64,000 nucleotides of DNA, taken from contig OY787533.1 of NCBI GenBank assembly GCA_963678925.1, positions 4,526,001 to 4,590,000 on the forward strand, given 5' to 3'. Source of the DNA: G963665925 sp963678925. GTDB lineage: Bacteria > Bacillota > Clostridia > Peptostreptococcales > Acidaminobacteraceae. The position numbers and the translations under genes were made by a program. Shown here piece after piece: positions 35,118 through 44,845 of this stretch (position 1 is its first letter; the number at the start of each line of letters is the position of its first letter). The notes beneath the pieces were generated by a model, which did not search any database, was not told the DNA's origin, and saw only the letters and a list, made by a program, of their open reading frames with translations.

Positions 35118-36920
35118 TTAAATCACGATTTGCTTGCTGAATTGAATCACAATCCTGGTACCATTTTGACCGTCCGATTCTGCGAAGATATGGCCACTAT
35201 GCTTTTCAACAATTTTTTTACATATTGAAAGACCGATTCCTGTTCCCTCATAGGATTCCCGCGAATGCAATCGTTTGAATATCACAAAGATCTCTTGCAG
35301 ATGCTCAGGGGCTACACCTATACCATTATCAGAAATGGATATTTCCACATAGGACTCTGTTTCGAGTGAAGCGACCTTTACTATTGGTGATTTCTCAGAA
35401 CGATATTTAAGCGCGTTGGCTATCAAATTCATGAAAAGCTGTTCTAAGCACCCCTTGTTCCCAGTGATTGTTGGCAGGTTTTCCCATTCAACCACGGCAT
35501 TATTCTCATCAATCTGAAATTTCAAGGTATGATAAACATGATCTAATAGCGCGTTTAAATTCACCACATCATCCAGTTGATACTCCCCGCCCATTTTAGA
35601 ATACATGAGCAGGTCCTGAATCAGCTGCTTCATGCGTTTTGCACCATCCACCGCATAAAAGATATACCGCTTTCCTTTTTCATCAACAAGATCTCCATAT
35701 TTTCTTTCAATGATCTGCAAATAGCTGATAACCATTCGAAGGGGTTCCTGCAGGTCATGAGACGCTACAAAAACATATTGTCTCATCTCGTCTTCACGTT
35801 CATGTACCTGTCTTGCCATGGTATTGAAATCTTCCGACAAGGTGTCAATCTCCTTGAACATCGTCTTAGAATATGTCTCTACATGCTCATAGTCTCCATT
35901 TGCCATATGTTCTGTGGCCTTGGTCAGTGAGATTACAGGCTTAATAATCCAAGCAGATATGATATAGGCGGATAGCGCTATTTGTCCAACTAGAACTAGA
36001 CTCGCAAGAATGAGCATCATATTGACCATTACATGCAGTCCGCTCATAGCCTCATTTTCGTTCTGCTGTGTAATAACATACCAGCCCAGCTCATCAATTG
36101 CATTGACAGATGCGATAACCCTGTCTCCGGTAAATGGGTCTACCATTGACTGTGGGCCATCGGCTTCATTTAGACTGCTTATGAAATCTGAATCGGAAAG
36201 AGACGCCAACTCCTCATTATTGGTGACTTCTGGTCTTCCCAGGACACTGCCGTTATCTGTAATCAGATAGACCATACCCGTACTCCCAAACTTCAGGGAA
36301 GTCATCATATTTGACACATTTTCCATAGATACACCTGCTCCAACCATGGTAAGGATCTTACCGTTTTGGTCCTTAACGGGTGTTGCAACAGGCAATAGAT
36401 ATTGGTGAACCACATGGCTTTGCATGACATCCCCAAAAACGGTGCTTTCCGTTTCCATCATGCGCTTGAAATAATCTCGGTATGCAAATCCTTCATAATA
36501 GGCCTCTTCAGTCATGCTAACCTGCATATCATAGGGTTCAAACATGATGGGTAAAGAGTCCACTGCCGTTTGTACAGCCAGCAAAGAAATATATGGATAT
36601 TGGTCCTGTAAACTCTTAAAATAGGTACGCTGCTCAAGCATGGCACGTTGAGGAACACCTCTTGTTTCCACGCTAGACAGCTTGTACTCGCTTAGGTCCT
36701 TAAACATATCCAGTTGGCTTGTAACTTCAACAATCCCCTTCACATTCCACAAGAATTGTCTGATTTCTCCCGTTACACTATTTCCAATCATCTCATTTCT
36801 TGAATTGACTTCATCTACTATTTCCGAAGCCATAAAATCATATGAAGCGCCAACGATAATAGACAGTCCAACAACTATGATGCATGACATAATGATAATG
36901 AACTTTAATCTTGAGGACAT
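35118..36920 (-). CDS. Membrane sensor histidine kinase, phytochrome-type HisKA, CACHE sensor
   Basis: The 600-residue kinase has TM1 at ~7-28, a double-CACHE extracytoplasmic sensor (~35-290; typical YRDYFKRMMETESTVFGDVM and GMVYLITDNGSVLGRPEV), TM2 at ~298-322, HAMP (~323-375), an H-box with H388 in VASHDLQEPLRMV and a complete ATPase domain (NLIANALKYRS, SDNGIGVAPEHLQEIFVIFK, GTGIGLSICKKIVEKHSGHI). The SHDLQEP type pairs with Rcp1-like regulators, and such a regulator is encoded 33 bases upstream. It is the last gene of a four-gene signalling operon. GAAAGGAATG precedes the start. Confidence 0.92.
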   Translation of the reverse strand: MSSRLKFIIIMSCIIVVGLSIIVGASYDFMASEIVDEVNSRNEMIGNSVTGEIRQFLWNVKGIVEVTSQLDMFKDLSEYKLSSVETRGVPQRAMLEQRTYFKSLQDQYPYISLLAVQTAVDSLPIMFEPYDMQVSMTEEAYYEGFAYRDYFKRMMETESTVFGDVMQSHVVHQYLLPVATPVKDQNGKILTMVGAGVSMENVSNMMTSLKFGSTGMVYLITDNGSVLGRPEVTNNEELASLSDSDFISSLNEADGPQSMVDPFTGDRVIASVNAIDELGWYVITQQNENEAMSGLHVMVNMMLILASLVLVGQIALSAYIISAWIIKPVISLTKATEHMANGDYEHVETYSKTMFKEIDTLSEDFNTMARQVHEREDEMRQYVFVASHDLQEPLRMVISYLQIIERKYGDLVDEKGKRYIFYAVDGAKRMKQLIQDLLMYSKMGGEYQLDDVVNLNALLDHVYHTLKFQIDENNAVVEWENLPTITGNKGCLEQLFMNLIANALKYRSEKSPIVKVASLETESYVEISISDNGIGVAPEHLQEIFVIFKRLHSRESYEGTGIGLSICKKIVEKHSGHIFAESDGQNGTRIVIQFSKQIVI

Positions 36921-36953
36921 CTACTCATTCCTTTCATGTGTATATGACTCTTA

Positions 36954-37388
36954 TCAATACGGCTTCTTAACCAGCTTAAACCAGAAACGTTCTATGGATT
37001 GGACCATTTCAAGAAAACTGTCATAATCCACCGGTTTGTTCAAATAAGCGTTCGCATGTGCGCTATAAGCTTTCACAATATCCCTGTCCATACTTGATGT
37101 TGTCAGGATAATAACTGGAATCATAGCATATCTGGCATCAGATTTAATCTTTTCCAGCACTTCCAGACCACTGATTCCAGGTAAATTAATATCTAGAAGA
37201 ATCAGATCCGGTCTGGCATTATCCGTGTAGTCCCCTTCATTGAAAACATAATCCAGCGCACTTTGTCCGTCTGTTACAACATTTAGCTTCGTCATGAGGC
37301 TACTTTCCTCAAACGCCATCAGGGTAAGCTCTACATCTCCTGGATTGTCTTCTACCAAAAGAATTTCAACATAGGCATTTCCATTCAT
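36954..37388 (-). CDS. Single-domain response regulator, Rcp1-like
   Basis: The 144-residue receiver has no output domain. It has the acidic pocket ILLVEDNPGDVELT, phospho-acceptor D66 in LILLDINLPGISGLEVL, the ILTTSS threonine and the YLNKPVDY lysine. The extended loop between beta-3 and alpha-3 is typical of cyanobacterial Rcp1-like regulators that partner SHDLQEP kinases, as does the next gene. AAAGGAG precedes ATG 37388. With no output domain it must act by phosphotransfer or protein contact. Confidence 0.92.
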   Translation of the reverse strand: MNGNAYVEILLVEDNPGDVELTLMAFEESSLMTKLNVVTDGQSALDYVFNEGDYTDNARPDLILLDINLPGISGLEVLEKIKSDARYAMIPVIILTTSSMDRDIVKAYSAHANAYLNKPVDYDSFLEMVQSIERFWFKLVKKPY

Positions 37389-37486
37389 TTTGTATCTCCT
37401 TTATGTCTGTCCGTTTATTAATTCCCAAAGCAGGTTGTTAAAGTATTGCAACATCAAAGTGTTGTCTACGACTGAATACCGAGGAT

Positions 37487-39436
37487 CTATTGACTTTTTT
37501 TAGGGCGACTTCGTACTGTAATTCTTATAAGACCCTGTCCATTTTCTTCATGGTATCCGATTGTTCCCCCTAAGCCTCTTTCAACAATATCCTTGACTAT
37601 GAAGAGTTCCATGCCTTCTTTACCTGTTTTAAAACCCTTTTCAGAAAATGGTTCAAATATATTCCCTGCAGCATCCGCCATCAAACCGTGTACGTGGTAC
37701 TCTAAGAGCGTTGTAACACCAATGTTCAAATTCAGAGTTCCTTTGAAATGCGCCATATATGAACCTGGATACCGCAGTAAGTTATGTATAAGTACCCTAA
37801 AGAGCATCTCGTTCATAAGCAGGTCTTGCCTCTGATTTAAAGTATAAGTAATTTCAACCTTGTTTTCATCAGTCAGGTCTTTGATTTCTGAATCAAGTAT
37901 TTGACGTACATCCACATGGCTAGGCTTAGCATGAAAGTGCTTCACATAAAAGAGTTTGGATATGATGCCCTGTATGGCGACTTGTGAGCTGGTCAATAGT
38001 TCAAGGTCACTTCGTTCAATCTGCCGATTGCCTTTTAAGTGGTCAATCAAATAAGATACGATTGTAATAACCTGCCCTACAGGTGTATTCAATCTGTGGG
38101 CAAAATTTTGCATAAGCAGTTTCATGGAATTCTGCCTGTTTATTTCTACAAGCTTTTGCTGATTTATTTTGAGTTCCTGCAATGAGGCTCCCAATTCATA
38201 ATTGATATCTTGGAGTTCAAGACGCCTTTGTTGAGCCGATGACTCCAGCGCCTTACCTGTCTCAGAAATTTTGTCATATGCTTCCAGCAAATGGCCCCTC
38301 ATTCTTTCAATACTTCTAGCGAGTGTGCCAATTTCTGTTGTATTATTCAAAAGCTTGCTGTCTATAGATGTTTTAAAATCCATATCGTATAACCTTCTGA
38401 CATTAAGCATTAATTCCCGCACTGGTTTCTCTACAACCCTACCACTTATTATGACTAAAATAATAAAAATCATAATAAGAACTATGGACCCAAGAACAAT
38501 ATTGAATTTCGACGGATAAATTTCTTTGAAAAGATCATTCGAGAAATAGACAACGCCTGAATACCACCCATTGTATAACTGATAATACCCAAAATGTCTT
38601 CCTTCGCCCTTGTAGGAGTAAGTAAACGCACCAGTTGGAGCCTGCTGTAATTTCGCCACATAGCCTTCCACATCAGCGTCCTGCAGATCGAAAACATTGA
38701 CAGAAGGATCAAACACTGGATGAACAAGAAAGTCGAAATTATCATTGAGCAGGTATCCAAATCGGGATGGAGATACATAGTTTGACTCAACCATTTCAAC
38801 AATTGATGAAAACTTCAAGTCAACGCCGACGATGCCCACTGCTGTATCCCCTACAAACACAGGTACAGAATAGGTGATCATCTCTGCTTCCTGCTGCTGA
38901 TCGTAGTATAAGTCTGACCACATCCCTCGTCCGCTTTCAAGTGGCCCATAGTACCAGACCAACTCACTTCTGTCCGTTTCAGTCATATAGCCTCTGCTTA
39001 GGGGTACATCAAACAAATCAAAATGATCACCATAGTTCGTTACAGTGATTTTGCTCATGCTTTGTGCTTTTCCAGTATCCAAAACAATATAAGCTGTATC
39101 ATATTCCTCCAAGTCTTCCGATAATTCAATTAGGAAATCTTTCATCCCTTCAATGGATTTGTCAACAAACACCGATCGTTCAATTTCATTGTTCCAGACA
39201 CTTTCTGGTATACGACTGGACACAGACATAGATAGGTGGTCCACACAAAACTCTATATTCTTCATGAGACTTTCTATACTGCTTCCTTGTGTCTTAGCAG
39301 TTTGCTCCAGTTGCAAAATCACGCTATTCTCAACGGATTTTGAATTTAAGTTGTAAGAAAAAACATTCATACTTAGGAGAACTGCAAGTAAGATTAAGCC
39401 GAAGGCGACACTGAAAAATGTGCTAATTCGTTTCAA
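37487..39436 (-). CDS. Histidine kinase-like membrane sensor with degenerate ATPase domain
   Basis: The 649-residue protein has TM1 at ~8-28, a CACHE-type extracytoplasmic domain (~35-300; MWSDLYYDQQQEAEMITYSV, VGIVGVDLKFSSIVEMV), TM2 at ~312-331, HAMP and coiled coil (~335-435), and H447 in NFAHRLNTPVGQV. The ATPase part is eroded: the N-box reads LIHNLLRYPGS rather than the usual NLLxNAxK, and the G1/G2 motifs are poor (GLMADAAGNIFEPFSEKGFK, TGKEGMELFIVKDIVERGLG). It may not bind ATP normally. Its ATG overlaps the upstream gene stop by four bases. The same C-terminal phrase IVKDIVERG occurs in the upstream paralogue. Confidence 0.85.
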   Translation of the reverse strand: MKRISTFFSVAFGLILLAVLLSMNVFSYNLNSKSVENSVILQLEQTAKTQGSSIESLMKNIEFCVDHLSMSVSSRIPESVWNNEIERSVFVDKSIEGMKDFLIELSEDLEEYDTAYIVLDTGKAQSMSKITVTNYGDHFDLFDVPLSRGYMTETDRSELVWYYGPLESGRGMWSDLYYDQQQEAEMITYSVPVFVGDTAVGIVGVDLKFSSIVEMVESNYVSPSRFGYLLNDNFDFLVHPVFDPSVNVFDLQDADVEGYVAKLQQAPTGAFTYSYKGEGRHFGYYQLYNGWYSGVVYFSNDLFKEIYPSKFNIVLGSIVLIMIFIILVIISGRVVEKPVRELMLNVRRLYDMDFKTSIDSKLLNNTTEIGTLARSIERMRGHLLEAYDKISETGKALESSAQQRRLELQDINYELGASLQELKINQQKLVEINRQNSMKLLMQNFAHRLNTPVGQVITIVSYLIDHLKGNRQIERSDLELLTSSQVAIQGIISKLFYVKHFHAKPSHVDVRQILDSEIKDLTDENKVEITYTLNQRQDLLMNEMLFRVLIHNLLRYPGSYMAHFKGTLNLNIGVTTLLEYHVHGLMADAAGNIFEPFSEKGFKTGKEGMELFIVKDIVERGLGGTIGYHEENGQGLIRITVRSRPKKSQ

Positions 39437-41354
39437 TGCGCACCTCCATTCCGTGGAATTTTGAAAGACAAAACAAAATGATCACTCTCTTTCAGTGCAA
39501 CGCTTCCCTCGAATCCACGTTCAACAATATCCTTTATGACATACATCTCAATAAACTGTATATAGTCGTTTTCACCCGGTCCTAGTTCAAAGAGCATTTT
39601 TCTATCAACATGCTTTATTGTAAAATCATCGTATACTATTTGAATAAAGTCTTCCGTTTCACTAATATCAAAGCCTAATTGCACTTCATTTTCCACATTC
39701 TGTTCTAATGAATATTCCAGCAGACTCTTGATGAGCTCTTCAAACAAGGCAGCATAGATATACATGTTTTTTAAATGAATTCTGCAGTCAATATCCAGCT
39801 TTCTTTTCGCATACTTCATTTGAACAATCATAACCACTTTATTTATGACGGTTTCAATATCAATGGTGTTTTTTTCGTTTCTGCCCTGTAATTCATATAG
39901 TTTTATAAGCGTTTGAACGATATAGGAAATTTTTCTGTGATTATCTTCTATGTATTGAAGAGCATTGATGATGTCTGCAGTTTCCATTGCGTCGAACTCA
40001 TTAACCAGAAAATTTGTCATTTCCAAGGATGCAAGCGCAGGATCGATTAATCGTTCAGACAGGTTCTGCAACAAAATCCGCATGGATTTATGTCTTGCTT
40101 TATCTAAAACCTCTAGCTCTTGTTTTTTTATGGTAGCCAAGGACTCCTCAAGCAGTCTCTTTTTCTTCTCCAAGTCCCGAGTCCTATTGTAGATTTCCTG
40201 TTCTAGGTTATTGTTGTCAAACTCAATTTTTCGAAAGGCTTTATTCAGTTTCTCTTGCAAATCCGATATGGCATTCGCAAGTTCACCAGCCTCATTCTTG
40301 TTTTCTTTCAAACTTTCAGGCACTGACTTTGAAAACACTGCGATTTCATCCATTTCATGGGCCAAAATCAATAGAGGCGTGGTTATCTTTCCACCGATAT
40401 ACCAGGCAACACCAATGAAGAACAGTCCAATGAGTGAAATCACACTGACAAGCGTGCCGATTGTGGCTTTTAATGGTTTAAACAGCGCCTCATAGGGTGG
40501 GAATACTATAATGGTCCACCCATTTTCAAGCTTGTAAAAGCTTAGAATTTTATTAATGCCTTGGTCTGTGTATTCTACTGTTCCAACGTCATTCATATCT
40601 AAAACATCTATTAAAAATTCAAGCTTTCCCTCAGCCACTTCATCAATACCGTCTTCTATTCCATAATAAGGATGCACAATGAAATGCTTATCTTCATTTA
40701 TGAGTTGGGCATAACCTGTCTTATAGACATCTATTGATGACACATCTTCCTTAAAGGCTTCATACAAAATAGACATACTCATGTTTCCATATGCCTGGGC
40801 GCTTCTAAAAGGATAATAATAAGTGATGACATATTGACCGGTAATAGTATCTAAATATGGAAGGGACCAATATGGCTCTAAAATGACATTCATATCTGCA
40901 GTGCCTTTACCGTGTCCTTGAGAATGCACAGCTTCATTTTCCTTTATGGTTACACGATCTACAGAATCCTTAAAAGAAATTCGTGCACTGGAATACTGAT
41001 TCCCATCACGGATGGTGAAGTCCATAAATACAACCTGGCTTTGAATATCGTTCATAATTACTTTTTCATCAATATTTTTGAGATAAGAGAGTGTGCCATC
41101 ACGAGATTGTCGAACCTTTAAGTCTGACATTTCAAAGGCCGCCAAATGTGCTAAAACAGAAGTTTGCGACTCTATTTCCGCCATCATATTCTCAATTTTT
41201 ACACCCTCAAAACAGCCATTTCCTCAGATGTCTCAATAATTTCAGATTTCAGCAATCTGATGTCATGAAATGACATCAGAACACCTAGAATAATTATGGC
41301 TGATAACACAAATATTACTCCGATTCCTGAGTAAACCACCCTGATACTTTTCAT
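39433..41354 (-). pseudogene. Histidine kinase-like membrane sensor, frameshifted near the N-terminus
   Basis: A first part starts at ATG 41354 (SD GAAGGGG), giving MKSIRVVYSGIGVIFVLSAI, a TM1, and runs into TAA at 41199. A second frame from 41187 carries the rest: a CACHE-type domain, TM2, coiled coil and kinase-like C-terminus (584 residues to 39433). Adding one T to the TTTT run at 41206-41209 joins them as ...EEMAVFEGVKIENMMAEIES, a natural sensor N-terminus. The kinase core is degenerate: the H-box position reads NLSERLIDP without His, and the ATPase motifs are weak. It is first in the signalling operon and overlaps the next gene by four bases. Either a real mutation, phase variation or a sequencing error. 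Confidence 0.8.
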
Positions 41355-41400
41355 GAGAACCCCTTCGATGATACTTGTAAACTTTAAAAGTCATAGCGAT

Positions 41401-42351
41401 TTATATATTCATAAACATAGGCGTAATGAAAATCATTAAGACGTTGAACACCGCGTGAATCAAGGCAACGATTTCAAAGCCGTATTTCCTGTAGAGTATG
41501 CCCAATATGATCCCAAAAGGAAAAATCTGAGCGAGCTTGACCCATTCCGGGGTCAAGATTCCAACGTGACCAACACTCCAAAAGAAGCTCGATACAAGCA
41601 CTGCATAGATGGCTGCGTAAGGCTTGCCTCTGAAAATCCATTCCACGAAATTCTGTACGGCGTGTCTGAAAAAGATTTCTTCACTGATTGCCAGTTTTGC
41701 AAAAACGATAATCATTAGAAGCGCGTTCGTTTCAACTTCATCTTCAGCAAAGGCCGACTCTCTTAGGTTTTGCACCAGTTCCGAGGCTTGCGGTTTTGCG
41801 TACTTGAAGAGCAGAACCGTGTATATGGCTGCAGCTGCCACACATAGGAGGGCGATGGTGTCCGCTTTAAACCACCACCTGCGGTCTGTGTTGTCTGCAG
41901 TTTCAGTCTTGTAGGACTCAATTTCAAGAAAAGGCGGATGGGCAAATGTTGTAAAAAGCATTTTCCCGACCTGGGTCTTGTAATCATGGATATGTGTGTG
42001 GTCTTCCCCAGAGGTGTCTTTAGAAAAGGGATACCAGGAAAGACGCTTCCAAAATACCGCGCCAGGCAGCTCAAGTCTGTGTGCATAGCGGCTGCCCACT
42101 GACAAGTACATGTAAAGAAGCGGCAGCTGAAGAATGACGCCGAGCATGCCTTTTAGGAAAAGGTCAAAATCACTGTCAATCCAGAGGACCCAAAGTGATG
42201 AGACCAGACTCATCAGAAACAGCCCCAGACTGTATTTGAACGACAGTCCTGAGAAGCGCCAGGTAATATGCCTGTTCTGCATGAAATCAACGATAATCAA
42301 CGTTCCGAAAATAATCGAGAGAGATGTATAAACGATTGCTAGTGGGAGCAT
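41401..42351 (-). CDS. CPBP family intramembrane glutamic endopeptidase
   Basis: The 316-residue membrane protein has the CPBP (Abi, Rce1-like) motifs: EEIFFRHAVQNFVEW (EExxxR), SSFFWSVGHVG (FxxxH) and ALIHAVFNVLMIF (HxxxN) near the C-terminus. It is preceded by three N-terminal spans and a hydrophilic loop at ~95-170. AAAGGAGGT just before ATG 42351 decides the start over the longer frame at 42426. Family members cleave prenylated or membrane peptides, or act in bacteriocin self-immunity. The role here is unknown. The gene is alone. Confidence 0.9.
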   Translation of the reverse strand: MLPLAIVYTSLSIIFGTLIIVDFMQNRHITWRFSGLSFKYSLGLFLMSLVSSLWVLWIDSDFDLFLKGMLGVILQLPLLYMYLSVGSRYAHRLELPGAVFWKRLSWYPFSKDTSGEDHTHIHDYKTQVGKMLFTTFAHPPFLEIESYKTETADNTDRRWWFKADTIALLCVAAAAIYTVLLFKYAKPQASELVQNLRESAFAEDEVETNALLMIIVFAKLAISEEIFFRHAVQNFVEWIFRGKPYAAIYAVLVSSFFWSVGHVGILTPEWVKLAQIFPFGIILGILYRKYGFEIVALIHAVFNVLMIFITPMFMNI

Positions 42352-42603
42352 GTCTACCTCCTTTTGTGTCTTTAATCCTATTTTACCCAGCTCTGCGGCA
42401 AAACAGACACAAAGCTCTAAGACCAATGGATATAATATGACACGCCTCCATGATTCGATATCGATTGAACAGAATCATATTTTATTCTAAACAGACTTAT
42501 TTTAGTGAGTAAATTATGTCTGTTTACATCTATCACAAATCCAGCAATACCATAAAATCACACATTTGCAGAATTTGTCGAATATATTTGTATTTCGAAA
42601 TCC

Positions 42604-42634
42604 TTGATTTAAGGCATGAATTTTGCGTTATAAT
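42604..42634 (+). promoter_or_regulatory. Possible promoter of the DJ-1/PfpI gene
   Basis: TATAAT at 42629-42634 is a consensus -10. The best -35, TTGATT at 42604-42609, is 19 bp away, so the match is imperfect. The rest of the 42427-42771 gap is AT-rich and shows no gene. Confidence 0.4.
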
Positions 42635-42771
42635 ATAGATAGGCGGTTTTATATTTTTTAAAACACGGCCAGGGATATATGGCAAGCGGACAATGCATTT
42701 GCAGTATGTCGCTACCCCCTTGGCACAGAAGTGACCATAAACCAAAGGACATCACGAAAGGTGTGAACAAG

Positions 42772-43326
42772 TTGGTATATATTTTTTTAGCAGAGGGCTT
42801 CGAAGAAATTGAAGCGATCGCAGTCATCGACATTTTAAGACGCGCGGGTGTAACTGTAAGGACCGTTTCCATTTCTGATTCCTTAAATGTCAGAGCAGCC
42901 CATGAAATTACCGTAATAGCAGACATCATGCTTTCTGATGTTGACTTGAAAAAGGCTGACATGCTCATTCTTCCAGGCGGCATGCCCGGAACAAGAAATC
43001 TTGGAAACTCGGACAGACTCATCAAACTGCTTCAGGCAGCAGAATGTGAAGATATTTATATTGCAGCAATCTGCGCCGCACCGACAGTTCTTGCAAAAGC
43101 AGGACTCCTTGAAAACAAACGCGTCATCTGTTATCCAGGCTTTGAAAGTGAGCTTGAAGGTGCACGCATCACCAATGAGCTCGTGGTACGAGACGGTAAG
43201 CTGATTACCTCAAAAGGTCCTGGAACGGCAATGCTTTTTGGCTACGCACTTGTCGATATCCTCAAAGGCAACCTCGAGTCAGACACCCTGAGAACAGCCA
43301 TGATTTTCGACTGGTGGGAAAAATAA
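42772..43326 (+). CDS. DJ-1/PfpI family protein
   Basis: The 184-residue protein has the glutamine-amidotransferase-like fold, with YIFLAEGFEEIEAIAVIDIL at the start, MLILPGGMPGTRNL, and the nucleophile C101 in IYIAAICAAPTVLAKAG, followed by ELVVRDGKLITSKGPGTAML. It belongs to the DJ-1/YajL/ThiJ subgroup, linked to glyoxal or protein damage repair. A longer frame begins at 42679, but GAAAGGTG points to TTG 42772, which yields the typical MVYIFLAEGFEE start. TTG use may lower expression. It is a single gene closed by a strong terminator. Confidence 0.9.
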   Translation: MVYIFLAEGFEEIEAIAVIDILRRAGVTVRTVSISDSLNVRAAHEITVIADIMLSDVDLKKADMLILPGGMPGTRNLGNSDRLIKLLQAAECEDIYIAAICAAPTVLAKAGLLENKRVICYPGFESELEGARITNELVVRDGKLITSKGPGTAMLFGYALVDILKGNLESDTLRTAMIFDWWEK

Positions 43327-43332
43327 AAATAT

Positions 43333-43368
43333 AAGCCCTATCGTCTGGTTAACCAAACGATAGGGCTT
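43333..43368. terminator. Bidirectional terminator between DJ-1 gene and rarA
   Basis: AAGCCCTATCGT (43333-43344) and ACGATAGGGCTT (43357-43368) form a perfect 12-bp stem followed by TTCTATT. It can serve both convergent genes. Confidence 0.9.
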
Positions 43369-43394
43369 TTCTATTCCTAATTCTATACCTTATT

Positions 43395-44738
43395 CTATTC
43401 TTTTGGCTCGTCATGCACTTTCTTAAGCGCTTCAAGATGTTGACCTATACGCTTTTCGTAGCCATTTTCCGTCGGTTTGTAATAAACTGTACGCTTTAAC
43501 TCGTCTGGCAGATATTGCTGAGGGACATAGTTCATATCGTAGTCGTGCGGATACTTGTAGGTATAGTCACCCCAGTCTTCCCGCTTCTTGCTCATACCAA
43601 GACTTGTACCGTCCTTCAAATAGTAAGGCACTTGACCAATATCCGTTGACTCCACATCCTGAAGAGCTGCATTAATGCCCTTATAGGCCGCATTTGATTT
43701 TGGTGCGCTGGCCACATAGGCAGCTGCCTGCCCGAGGATAATTCTACCTTCCGGCATGCCAATCATATTGACAGCCTGGGCAGCACAAGTGGCTACGACA
43801 AGTGCATTGGGATCCGCGTTGCCCACATCTTCAGCTGCGGCAATAACGATTCGCCTTGCAATGAATTTGGGATCTTCTCCACCGTGGATCATACGTGCCA
43901 AATAATGCAGCGCCGCGTCCGGGTCGGAGCCTCGCATAGATTTGATAAAGGCAGAAATGACATCATAATGGCTGTCTCCGGCTTTATCGTAGAGGTATCC
44001 CTTACGCTGAACGCACTCCTTCAAATCATCTACGGTGATGTTGAGAACGCCAGCTACTTTTTTTGTTGACAGAACCGCCAGCTCCACAGCATTCAGTGCT
44101 TTTCTGGCGTCGCCTGCTGAAACCTGCGCAATGAAATCAAGTGCATCTTCATCTATTGTAACGCCCAGCATGCCCAGTCCACGTTCGCTGTTGTCGACTG
44201 CACGTTTCACAATATACTTGATTTCTGCTGTAGTCAGCCTTTCAAGCCTGAAAATCATAGACCTTGAAATCAGGGCGTTATTCACCTCGTAATAGGGATT
44301 CTCAGTTGTGGCGCCGATGAGTATGATGGTGCCCTTTTCCACATGAGGCAGGAGCGCATCCTGCTGGGCCTTATTGAACCTGTGGATTTCATCAAGGAAA
44401 AGGATGGTTCTTTGCTGGTACATGCCCAGATTGCCCTCGGCGAGTTCAACCACACGTCTAAGGTCCTTGACACCCGATGTAACCGCATTTAAGGACTCAA
44501 ACGCAGATTTGGTCGTATTGGCAATGACGCGCGCTATACTCGTCTTTCCCGTCCCTGGTGGTCCATAAAATATGATTGAGCTTATTTTATCTGCTTTAAT
44601 AAGTCTGTTCAGCAGTTTTCCCTCTGAAAGAATATGGGTCTGACCGACAAATTCATCCAGTGTTTTGGGCTTCATGCGTTCCGCAAGCGGTGCATCCTGC
44701 TTCAGACTCTCTTCTTTTATCACATCAAACAAATCCAT
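43395..44738 (-). CDS. rarA: Replication-associated recombination protein A (RarA/MgsA), AAA+ ATPase
   Basis: The 447-residue AAA+ protein of the RarA/WRNIP1 family acts at stalled replication forks. It shows PLAERMKPKTLDEFVGQTHI, Walker A FYGPPGTGKTSIARVI, Walker B TILFLDEIHRFNKAQQD, sensor GATTENPYYEVN, and the C-terminal tetramerisation region with RGSDPDAALHYLARMIHGGE and the PNALVVATCAAQAVNMIGMP segment. AAAGGAG before ATG 44738 fixes the start; the frame extends to 44804 without a good SD. Confidence 0.95.
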   Translation of the reverse strand: MDLFDVIKEESLKQDAPLAERMKPKTLDEFVGQTHILSEGKLLNRLIKADKISSIIFYGPPGTGKTSIARVIANTTKSAFESLNAVTSGVKDLRRVVELAEGNLGMYQQRTILFLDEIHRFNKAQQDALLPHVEKGTIILIGATTENPYYEVNNALISRSMIFRLERLTTAEIKYIVKRAVDNSERGLGMLGVTIDEDALDFIAQVSAGDARKALNAVELAVLSTKKVAGVLNITVDDLKECVQRKGYLYDKAGDSHYDVISAFIKSMRGSDPDAALHYLARMIHGGEDPKFIARRIVIAAAEDVGNADPNALVVATCAAQAVNMIGMPEGRIILGQAAAYVASAPKSNAAYKGINAALQDVESTDIGQVPYYLKDGTSLGMSKKREDWGDYTYKYPHDYDMNYVPQQYLPDELKRTVYYKPTENGYEKRIGQHLEALKKVHDEPKE

Positions 44739-44845
44739 AATGTGCTCCTTTGCATACGAACGTACATTCGCACTCATTATATCAAAAAAGAAATGCCGAA
44801 GCAATCAGACGATTGCCGCGACATCCTTAATTATAACAGTTCTCA

